In this document: one piece after another, positions 15,143 through 23,031 of the stretch | Layout of the letters: each line of letters begins with the position of its first letter | Position numbering within the stretch: position 1 is the first letter of the stretch | DNA from: Lentisphaeria bacterium | Lineage (GTDB): Bacteria > Verrucomicrobiota > Lentisphaeria > Victivallales > Victivallaceae | Direction of reading: 5' to 3' | Assembly (NCBI GenBank): GCA_018265615.1 | Contig: JABLYX010000062.1 | Span: 1-28,334 of the forward strand | DNA length: 28,334 nt | The notes under the pieces: model-generated | Database searches by the model: none | Told to the model about the DNA's origin: nothing | The model's input: the letters and a program-made list of their open reading frames with translations, nothing else | Program-made: the position numbers and the translations under genes

Positions 15143-16261
15143 CTAGTGGTGCGAAAAAATGCGCTCCGGCGCATGGAAGAGCGCCACGCCGAGCTCGTTG
15201 GCCCGCCTGATCACGTCCGCGTCGCGCAGCGAGCCGGAGGGGGCGATGATCGCCGTCACGCCGGCCTTCGCAGCGGTTTCGACGCCGTCCTCGAACGGGA
15301 AGAAGCCGTCGCTGGACATGACCGAATCCCGAAGGACGCCGGTGCCGGAGTACTTCTGGCTGAATTTCGCGATCGCCTGTTCGATCGCGCCGACCCGGTC
15401 CTGCTCGCCGGTGCCGACCGAAAGGGTCTGGCCGTCCTTCACGATGACGACGCCGTTCGAACGGACGCTGAGGTTGATATACCACGCCGCGACGAGGTCG
15501 AGCTTCTGCTGCTCCGTCGCCGGGACCGTCGACTCCTGATGGCCGCAGCGCTTGTTCTCGGCCTCGGCCGGAACCAGGTCGGCAACGCCGCGCAGCGAGG
15601 TCAGCAGCGGCTGCGCCGCGACGAGCGAACCGTCGGCCAGCACCTTCATCGTATTGTGTTCCGGCTTCCCCTCCCCGACGAAGCGGGGCAGCGAGGAGAT
15701 CGCGCCGCAGCGGATGATGCGGATATGTCTGTTGAGCTTGTAGGTTTCGCCGTCGTTGAAGATTTCGAGCACGCCGGGCGCATAGGAGGGGGCGACGACG
15801 CATTCGACGAAGGTCCCCATGATCTCCCTCGCGGTCTCGGCGTCAACCTCGGCGTTGAAGGCGATCACGCTGCCGAAGGCCGCGCGGGCGTCGGCGTCGC
15901 GCGCCTTGAGATAGACGGACTTCACGCTTTCGCCGGGCAGCCCGACCGCCGCGCCGGAGGGGTTCACATGCTTCATCACCGCGCAGGCGGTGCGGTCGAA
16001 GAATTTCACGATATTGAGCGCGTAGGAGATGTCCTCGAGGTTCGTCTGCGAAAGCCCGCTCTTGCCGTTCTTCAGGATCTGCATGTCCCCGATCGCGCAA
16101 ACTTCACCGACCGGCTTGTAGTAACAGGCGGCCTGGTGGGGGTTGGTTCCGTAGCGGAGGTCGTCCACTTTCACATAGCGGCGGGTTCCGATCGTGACTT
16201 CCGCGGGGAAGTCTCCGACATGCTTGGACAGATAGCTGTCGCGGGTCAATTCTTTTGCCAT
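15143..16261 (-). CDS. purH: Stand-alone AICAR transformylase (PurH C-terminal domain type)
   Basis: This 372-residue enzyme formylates AICAR with 10-formyltetrahydrofolate to FAICAR, the penultimate step of IMP synthesis. Family motifs are YGTNPHQ (37-43) and the catalytic Lys97-His98 within MKHVNPSGAAVG. The C-terminal region has SDGFFPF and the end ALFHAPERIF, near where PurH usually ends. The protein begins almost directly with the transformylase domain. The N-terminal IMP cyclohydrolase (MGS-like) domain of standard PurH (about 200 residues) is missing, and the upstream DNA is a promoter, so this is not a truncated reading frame. Cyclohydrolase must come from another locus. First gene of a six-gene run. 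Confidence 0.9.
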   Translation of the reverse strand: MAKELTRDSYLSKHVGDFPAEVTIGTRRYVKVDDLRYGTNPHQAACYYKPVGEVCAIGDMQILKNGKSGLSQTNLEDISYALNIVKFFDRTACAVMKHVNPSGAAVGLPGESVKSVYLKARDADARAAFGSVIAFNAEVDAETAREIMGTFVECVVAPSYAPGVLEIFNDGETYKLNRHIRIIRCGAISSLPRFVGEGKPEHNTMKVLADGSLVAAQPLLTSLRGVADLVPAEAENKRCGHQESTVPATEQQKLDLVAAWYINLSVRSNGVVIVKDGQTLSVGTGEQDRVGAIEQAIAKFSQKYSGTGVLRDSVMSSDGFFPFEDGVETAAKAGVTAIIAPSGSLRDADVIRRANELGVALFHAPERIFSHH

Positions 16262-16303
16262 GATCTCATTTTCCGATTATTGTTGAAAAAAATCATATCG
16301 TAA

Positions 16304-16332
16304 AATATAACACCGGTTGAACTTTCCGGCAA
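16304..16332 (-). promoter_or_regulatory. Promoter of the purH-led operon
   Basis: On the minus strand TTGCCG (16332-16327), a 17-bp spacer, TATATT (16309-16304). Its -35 box lies inside the spacer of the divergent tmk promoter, so the two polymerase sites overlap. The leader is about 36 nt. Confidence 0.7.
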
Positions 16333-16345
16333 ATGGAGCTATCTT
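16317..16345 (+). promoter_or_regulatory. Promoter of tmk-holB-glmM
   Basis: TTGAAC (16317-16322), a 17-bp spacer, TATCTT (16340-16345). Transcription would start near 16352, giving a short leader before the ATG at 16371. It overlaps the purH promoter on the other strand. Confidence 0.68.
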
Positions 16346-16370
16346 CTTTTTGCAAGGAAAAACGGGAATT

Positions 16371-17033
16371 ATGGCAAACAAAGCACTGAAACACTCATAC
16401 AAAGGATACTTTATCACGTTCGAAGGGCCCGAAGGCTCCGGAAAAAGCACCCAGGTGCGGAAGCTCGCCGAACATTTCGCGGCGAAAGGCCGCGAGGTCA
16501 TGGTCACGCGCGAACCGGGCGGAACCCCGCTCGCCGAACAGCTGCGCACGCTGGTCAAGAACTTCGACGGGCCGGAGAAGATGCACGACAGCACCGAGCT
16601 GCTGCTCATGGAGGCGGCGCGCGCCCAGCATGTGCGCGAGAAGATCCGCCCCGCGCTGGCCGCCGGAAAAATCGTGATCTGCGACCGTTTCGCGGATTCC
16701 ACGACCGCCTACCAGGGCGGCGCGCGCGGCATCGACCTGCCCGCGATCGACTTTCTGAACCGCTTCGCGATGGCGGAGTGCGTGCCGGACCTCACTTTCC
16801 TGCTGGACCTCTCCCCCGAAGCCGGTTTCGCGCGTACCAGCGCGCGGGCGGAAACACTGGGCGAGCACGACCGCTTCGAGGAAGAGAAGCTTGATTTTCA
16901 CCTGCGGGTGCGCAAAGCGTTCCTCGCGGTCGCCGGGCGCGAACCGGAGCGGGTCCGCACCATCGACGCCGGCCGCACCCCCGACACGATTCACGAGGAG
17001 ATTCGAGCAATTGCCGATGAGCTTATACGATAG
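16371..17033 (+). CDS. tmk: Thymidylate (dTMP) kinase
   Basis: This 220-residue P-loop kinase phosphorylates dTMP to dTDP. The Walker A motif FEGPEGSGKST covers residues 17-27. VTREPGGTPLAEQLR follows, then the DR(Y/F) motif as DRFADSTTAYQGGARG and LLDLSPEAGFAR. Length is typical. ATG 16371 is chosen because the frame upstream runs through the promoter. It overlaps holB by 17 bases, an arrangement common in bacteria (tmk followed by holB). Confidence 0.95.
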   Translation: MANKALKHSYKGYFITFEGPEGSGKSTQVRKLAEHFAAKGREVMVTREPGGTPLAEQLRTLVKNFDGPEKMHDSTELLLMEAARAQHVREKIRPALAAGKIVICDRFADSTTAYQGGARGIDLPAIDFLNRFAMAECVPDLTFLLDLSPEAGFARTSARAETLGEHDRFEEEKLDFHLRVRKAFLAVAGREPERVRTIDAGRTPDTIHEEIRAIADELIR

Positions 17034-18069
17034 TTATCTGGAACGATATCCGGTTATCCTTCAACACCTTGAAAATGCCGGGCGCAACGGGAGGCTCTCG
17101 CATGCGTTCCTGCTGCAGGCCGACACCGGGCGCGCCCGGCAGGAGTTCGCAACCGTGCTCGCGCAGCTCGCGGCGTGCCCCGAGAGCCGCGACGGCAGGC
17201 CGTGCGGCGTCTGCCGCGTCTGCCGCCAGATCGAAGCCCGCAGCTACCCGGAGCTCTACACGCTCACGCCGGTCGGCAGGATGTACGAGGTCAAGATCGG
17301 CGACCGGAACAACCCGGACCCGAACACGCTGCGCTTCTTCGAGAAGCAGTTCCACCTCACCAGCACCTCCGGCGGGCGCAGCAAGGTAGGGATCATCTTC
17401 GACGCGGACCGCATGAACGATGAATCGCAGAACGCGCTCCTGAAAACGCTCGAGGAGCCGCCGCCGGAGACGCTGCTGATCCTCGCGACCGGGAACCCCG
17501 CCGCGCTGCTGCCCACCACGCGGTCGCGCTGCCAGCTGCTGCCGCTGCTGACGAACCGCTGCGAATACACCTTTTCCGGGGCGGACGAGCTCATCGCCGC
17601 GCTGAACGCGCTCGCCGGCAGGGCGCGCGGCAGCCTCGCGCTCGCGGAAGCCCAGGCCGCCGCGATCTGCAGGGTCGCGGCCGGACTCAACAGCGACGCG
17701 GCAGGCAGGACCGCCGCGGAGTGGGAGGGGCGGGTCAACGCCGCCGCCCAGTCCGGCGACGCCTCGTATGTGAAGCGCATCGAGGCGCAGGCGCTCGACG
17801 CGGGCTACGGGGCCTATATGAAGGAGCGCGGCCTCTTCCTGAGCGCGATCCACACCTTCGCGTCGGAGCTGTTCCAGCTCGCATCCGGCGTGCCGTTCGG
17901 GGAGCTCGCGAATCCGGAGCTGTTCCCGGCGGGCCCTCCCCCCGGCCTCACGCCGGAGCTCGGCGAACTGGTGCTGAAGGAGGCGGACGAACTGCTCTTC
18001 ACACTCCGCTTCAACGTCAACGAAGAACTGGCGCTGCGTTCCTTCGCAGTCAACACAGCCATGAAATAA
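17017..18069 (+). CDS. holB: DNA polymerase III delta-prime subunit
   Basis: This 350-residue clamp-loader subunit helps load the sliding clamp on DNA. The zinc module is visible as Cys54, Cys63, Cys66 and Cys69 (CGVCRVC). The P-loop position reads LQADTGRARQEF, lacking the GK-S/T of a working Walker A, as expected for delta-prime, which does not hydrolyse ATP. Further on are DADRMNDESQNALLKTLEEP and TRSRCQLLPL (the SRC motif). The C-terminal third is weakly conserved. It is coupled to tmk by overlap, and glmM follows after 16 bases. Confidence 0.9.
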   Translation: MSLYDSYLERYPVILQHLENAGRNGRLSHAFLLQADTGRARQEFATVLAQLAACPESRDGRPCGVCRVCRQIEARSYPELYTLTPVGRMYEVKIGDRNNPDPNTLRFFEKQFHLTSTSGGRSKVGIIFDADRMNDESQNALLKTLEEPPPETLLILATGNPAALLPTTRSRCQLLPLLTNRCEYTFSGADELIAALNALAGRARGSLALAEAQAAAICRVAAGLNSDAAGRTAAEWEGRVNAAAQSGDASYVKRIEAQALDAGYGAYMKERGLFLSAIHTFASELFQLASGVPFGELANPELFPAGPPPGLTPELGELVLKEADELLFTLRFNVNEELALRSFAVNTAMK

Positions 18070-18085
18070 GAGGAAATTCAACCAT

Positions 18086-19432
<1,347 letters not shown>

Positions 19433-19458
19433 TTCCCGGGCTGCATTGCCGGAATACG

Positions 19459-19492
19459 GCCCGCCGTCCGGATGACGGCGGGCTCCGTTTTT
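19459..19492 (+). terminator. Intrinsic terminator after glmM
   Basis: GCCCGCCGTC (19459-19468) and GACGGCGGGC (19474-19483) form a perfect 10-bp stem with a 5-base loop, followed by TCCGTTTTT. It ends the tmk-holB-glmM transcript. Flanking ATTCCCGG and CCGGGAAT can pair outside it. Confidence 0.9.
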
Positions 19493-19500
19493 CCGGGAAT

Positions 19501-19525
19501 CCATAAAATCCCCGTATTTTTATGG
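19501..19525. promoter_or_regulatory. AT-rich inverted repeat upstream of the arnA promoter
   Basis: CCATAAAA (19501-19508) and TTTTATGG (19518-19525) are perfect inverted halves separated by nine bases. The site ends eight bases before the arnA -35 box. It may be a protein-binding site (activator position) or a second weak terminator hairpin; nothing in the sequence decides. Confidence 0.4.
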
Positions 19526-19533
19526 GCGCAGGA

Positions 19534-19562
19534 TGGAAAATTCCGGAAAACGGGTTTATATT
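19534..19562 (+). promoter_or_regulatory. Promoter of arnA-arnD
   Basis: TGGAAA (19534-19539), a 17-bp spacer, TATATT (19557-19562). The leader would be about 40 nt, with AGAGGGA at 19594-19600 before ATG 19609. The weaker -35 box fits dependence on an activator. Confidence 0.65.
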
Positions 19563-19608
19563 ATAGCCGCTATTGTGTGCTGTCAAACCTTACAGAGGGA
19601 TCTACAAG

Positions 19609-21603
19609 ATGAAGTGTGTTGTACTTGCGTACCATAACATCGGGCGCGCCGGAATCGAAGCGTTGCGTAAAAACGGCTTCGAAATCAGCGCAGTCTTCAC
19701 CCACCAGGACAACCCGAACGAGAATATCTGGTTCGGGTCGGTCGCGGAACTGGCAGGCGAGTACGGGATCCCCGTTTTCGCCCCCGAGAGCGTGAACCAT
19801 CCCGTCTGGATCAACCGGATCCGGGCCATGAAGCCCGATTACATTTTCTCGTTCTACTACCGGGACATGGTCGGCGAAGAGCTTCTCTCAATCCCCGCGA
19901 AGGGCGCGATCAACCTGCACGGCTCGCTGCTGCCGAAATACCGCGGCCGCGTTCCGCTCAACTGGGCGATCATCAACGGCGAAACCGAAACCGGCGTGAC
20001 GCTGCACTACATGACGAAGAAAGCCGACGCGGGCGACATCATTTCGCAGGAGAAAATCGCGATCACCGACGACGACACCGCGAAGACGGTCTTCGACAAG
20101 GCGACCGAAGCGGCCGGAGTGCTGCTCAACCGCGAGCTGCCGAAAATCGCGGCAGGAACCGCGTCGCGCACGCCGCAGGACGAGTCGAAAGCGACGAAAT
20201 TCGGCGGACGCAAGCCCGCCGACGGCGAGATCGACTGGACGAAGGGGGCCAAAGAGGTCCGCGACCTGATCCGCGCGGTCACGAAGCCGTATCCGGGCGC
20301 TTTCAGCTTCATCGGCGACCGCAGGTGTTTCTTCTGGTCGGCGGACGTGGTCAGGGCGGAACGCAAGGCCGCCCCGGGCACCGTGCTCAGCGCGTCTCCG
20401 TTCACGATCGCCTGCGGAGAAAATGCGCTCAGGATCAAAACCGCTCAGCTTGAAACCGGCGTATTCATGACCGGCGACCAGCTCGCGGCCGATGCGCGCA
20501 TCGTGCCGAATATGGTCTTCGGCGCGAACCCGAAGAAGCTGCGCGAACAGGGCCGCAAGAAGTCCGTGCTGATCCTCGGCGTGAACGGCTTCATCGGCAG
20601 CCACCTGTCCGAACGGCTGCTCGATTCCGGCAAGTACGAGGTCTACGGGCTCGACCTGCGCAGCAACTACATCGACCACCTGATGGGCCGCGAAGGGTTC
20701 CACTACCGCGAAGGCGACATCTCGATCCACCGCGAATGGATCGAATACCATATCCGCAAGTGCGACATCATCCTGCCGCTCGTGGCGATCGCGACGCCGA
20801 TCGAATACACGCGCAACCCGCTGCGGGTCTTCGAGCTCGACTTCGAAGAGAACCTGCGCATCGTCCGCTACTGCGTGAAATACAACAAACGGATCATCTT
20901 CCCGTCCACCAGTGAAGTCTACGGCATGTGCCAGGACCCGCAGTTCGACGAGGACAACTCGAAGCTCATCACCGGGCCGATCCGCATGCAGCGCTGGATC
21001 TACTCGACCAGCAAGCAGCTGCTCGACCGCGTGATCTGGGCATACGGCGCAAAGGGGCTGCTGCAGTTCACGCTGTTCCGCCCGTTCAACTGGATCGGGC
21101 CCCGGCTCGACAGCCTCACGAGCGCCCGCATCGGCTCCTCCCGCGCGATCACGCAGCTGATCCTGAACCTCGTGCAGGGTTCCCCGATTCAGCTCATCGA
21201 CGGCGGCGAGCAGAAGCGCTGCTTCGTGGACATCTCCGAGGGCATCGAGGCGCTCTACCGCATCATTGAAAACAAGGACGGCAAGTGCGACGGCGCGATC
21301 ATCAACATCGGGAACCCCGACAACGAAGCGAGCATCAAGGCGATGGCCGAAATGCTCGTCGAGAAGTTCGACCGGCATCCGCTGCGCCCGAAGTTCCCGC
21401 CGTTCGCGGGCTACCTCGTGGTCGAGTCCGGCGCCTTCTACGGCAAGGGCTACCAGGACGTGCAGCACCGCGTGCCGTCGATCAGGAACGCCAAGCGGCT
21501 GCTGGAGTGGGAGCCGAAGATTCAGCTCGAGGAGTCGATCGAAACGACGCTCGACTTCTTCCTGGCCGAAGCGATCAAGTCCGGCGAATTCAATCTCGAC
21601 TGA
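19609..21603 (+). CDS. arnA: Bifunctional ArnA: UDP-Ara4N formyltransferase / UDP-glucuronate decarboxylating dehydrogenase
   Basis: This 664-residue fusion has the layout of enterobacterial ArnA (about 660 residues). The N-terminal formyltransferase keeps the catalytic triad at the same numbers as E. coli: Asn102, His104 (NLHGSLLP) and Asp140 (ADAGDII). The C-terminal SDR domain begins at LGVNGFIGSHL, with NAD-binding Gly324, Gly327 and Gly330. Catalytic-site residues appear shifted by two: Ser435-Glu436 (STSEVYG), Tyr465-x3-Lys469 (YSTSK) and Arg621. Both activities therefore look intact. The product pathway makes UDP-L-Ara4FN for lipid A 4-amino-arabinose, which reduces cationic-peptide binding. 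arnD follows after four bases. ArnB, ArnC and ArnT are not in the window. Confidence 0.93.
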   Translation: MKCVVLAYHNIGRAGIEALRKNGFEISAVFTHQDNPNENIWFGSVAELAGEYGIPVFAPESVNHPVWINRIRAMKPDYIFSFYYRDMVGEELLSIPAKGAINLHGSLLPKYRGRVPLNWAIINGETETGVTLHYMTKKADAGDIISQEKIAITDDDTAKTVFDKATEAAGVLLNRELPKIAAGTASRTPQDESKATKFGGRKPADGEIDWTKGAKEVRDLIRAVTKPYPGAFSFIGDRRCFFWSADVVRAERKAAPGTVLSASPFTIACGENALRIKTAQLETGVFMTGDQLAADARIVPNMVFGANPKKLREQGRKKSVLILGVNGFIGSHLSERLLDSGKYEVYGLDLRSNYIDHLMGREGFHYREGDISIHREWIEYHIRKCDIILPLVAIATPIEYTRNPLRVFELDFEENLRIVRYCVKYNKRIIFPSTSEVYGMCQDPQFDEDNSKLITGPIRMQRWIYSTSKQLLDRVIWAYGAKGLLQFTLFRPFNWIGPRLDSLTSARIGSSRAITQLILNLVQGSPIQLIDGGEQKRCFVDISEGIEALYRIIENKDGKCDGAIINIGNPDNEASIKAMAEMLVEKFDRHPLRPKFPPFAGYLVVESGAFYGKGYQDVQHRVPSIRNAKRLLEWEPKIQLEESIETTLDFFLAEAIKSGEFNLD

Positions 21604-21607
21604 GTCA

Positions 21608-22498
21608 ATGAAAACCATCGCACTTCGCATCGACGTGGACACCTACCGCGGCACCGGCCGCGGCGTTCCGCGTCTCTGTGAAATACTGAAGAAACACGGC
21701 GTATCGGGGACGTTCTACTTCTCGGTGGGGCCGGACAACATGGGCCGCCACCTGTGGCGGCTCCTGAAGCCGTCGTTCCTCTGGAAGATGCTGCGTACGG
21801 ATGCGGCGGGGCTCTACGGGCCCGAAATCATCCTGATGGGAACCGCCTGGCCGGGCCCGAAAATCGGGAAGAAATTCGCCTCCGTGATCCGCGGCACGAT
21901 GGAAGCCGGCCATGAGATCGGCTTTCACGCCTGGGACCACCACAAGGCGCAGGCGAAGCTCATGACAATGAGCACCGCCGAAATGGCGAACGAGCTCGAA
22001 ACCGGGCTCGCGTTCCTCGCCGGGGTAACCGGCGGGATCGTGAAAACCAGCGCCGCTCCGGGCTGGCGCACGAACGCGCAGCTGCTGGAAGTGAAGATGC
22101 AGTTCCCGTTCGAATACAACAGCGACTGCCGCGGGACGCACCCGTTCTACCCGGTCGTGAACGGGAAACGCCTGGAGCAGATGCAGATCCCGGTCACGCT
22201 GCCGACCTACGACGAGGCGCTCGGGCGCGACGGCGTGAGCGACGCGAATTACAACGATCATCAGATCGGACTGCTGACGGAAGAACGCCCGAACGTGCTG
22301 ACCATCCACGCCGAGGCCGAGGGAGGCAAATGCGCGGAGATGTTCGACGCCTATCTCGCGCGGGTGAAAGAGCTCGGGTACGAGGTGATTCCGCTCGGCG
22401 AACTCGCGAAACGGGTCCGGAATTCCGCGCCGGACGGGGAGATGGGGCTCAGGGAGTTCCCCGGGCGCGAAGGCGTTCTCGCCGTACAGAAATCATAA
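21608..22498 (+). CDS. arnD: 4-deoxy-4-formamido-L-arabinose-phosphoundecaprenol deformylase-like
   Basis: This 296-residue polysaccharide-deacetylase (NodB-type) enzyme would remove the formyl group from undecaprenyl-phosphate-Ara4FN. Visible are the N-terminal metal/catalytic strand RIDVDTYRGTGRGVP, SGTFYFSVGPDNMGRH, the conserved HEIGFHAWDHH and APGWRTNAQLLE near the middle, and LTIHAEAEGG near the end. Length matches ArnD. There is no ribosome site between the arnA stop and this ATG, so translation is probably coupled. Together with arnA it supports a lipid A or related Ara4N route. Confidence 0.9.
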   Translation: MKTIALRIDVDTYRGTGRGVPRLCEILKKHGVSGTFYFSVGPDNMGRHLWRLLKPSFLWKMLRTDAAGLYGPEIILMGTAWPGPKIGKKFASVIRGTMEAGHEIGFHAWDHHKAQAKLMTMSTAEMANELETGLAFLAGVTGGIVKTSAAPGWRTNAQLLEVKMQFPFEYNSDCRGTHPFYPVVNGKRLEQMQIPVTLPTYDEALGRDGVSDANYNDHQIGLLTEERPNVLTIHAEAEGGKCAEMFDAYLARVKELGYEVIPLGELAKRVRNSAPDGEMGLREFPGREGVLAVQKS

Positions 22499-22514
22499 AG
22501 TAAAATGCAGAACA

Positions 22515-22547
22515 GGGAACCCGCTCCGCGCCCCGGCGCGGGTTCCC
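22515..22547. other. Strong GC hairpin between arnD and the redox operon
   Basis: GGGAACCCGC (22515-22524) and GCGGGTTCCC (22538-22547) form a perfect 10-bp stem with extra GC pairing possible in the loop. No T run follows. It could terminate the arn transcript weakly, or act as a processing or stabilising structure if the downstream genes are cotranscribed; no clear promoter is seen between 22499 and 22578. Confidence 0.6.
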
Positions 22548-22578
22548 GGTAAAGGTGAAACAGGAGTTTCAAAGGGTA

Positions 22579-23031
22579 ATGAATCAAAAGTACGCGTTTC
22601 TGGAGAAGGTCGGCAAAGAGCCGTCGAACCTCATCAAGGGGTTGCAGGCGGTTCAGGGCGCCGAAGGGTACGTCTCCGACGAAAGCATCGTGGCGATCGC
22701 CGACTATTTCGGCATCCCCGTGGTCGAAGTTGAAGGCGTGTTGAGCTTCTACGCTCAGTTCAAGCGGATCAAACCGGGAAAATACAAGATCGCGGTCTGC
22801 GACGGAACCGCCTGCCACATCAAAGGTTCGACGCAGATCGAGGAGTGGCTGACCCGTGAACTCGGCATCAAGTCGGGCGAAACCGACGAGCGCGGCTACT
22901 TTTCTCTTGAAACGGTCGCCTGCCTCGGCTGCTGCAGCCTTGCTCCGGTGATGAGCGTGAACGGCCGCGTCTACGGCAAGCTCGACCGCAAGAGCATGAT
23001 CAAAATCCTGAAGGAGTACGAAAGCAAATGA
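22579..23031 (+). CDS. NuoE/HydC-like [2Fe-2S] subunit of a bifurcating-type oxidoreductase (StnA-like)
   Basis: This 150-residue thioredoxin-fold ferredoxin subunit has an N-terminal helical region (FGIPVVEVEGVLSFYAQF) typical of NuoE/HydC. It carries four cluster ligands, Cys74 and Cys79 (CDGTAC), Cys115 and Cys119 (CLGCC). It should sit next to the FMN subunit encoded immediately downstream, whose start overlaps its stop as ATGA. ATG 22579 is preferred; CAGGAG lies 12 bases upstream, and a GTG at 22555 would add eight residues. On its own it cannot be told from NuoE or HydC; the three-gene context decides. Confidence 0.88.
   Translation: MNQKYAFLEKVGKEPSNLIKGLQAVQGAEGYVSDESIVAIADYFGIPVVEVEGVLSFYAQFKRIKPGKYKIAVCDGTACHIKGSTQIEEWLTRELGIKSGETDERGYFSLETVACLGCCSLAPVMSVNGRVYGKLDRKSMIKILKEYESK

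Noticed and set aside
15146..16303. Long open frame opposite purH, and similar ones opposite ilvB, glmM and arnA
   Set aside because: All mirror the codon pattern of well-identified genes and show no family motifs.
17017..18069. holB as a damaged gene because its Walker A motif is degenerate
   Set aside because: Loss of the P-loop lysine is normal for delta-prime subunits; the zinc site and SRC motif are intact.
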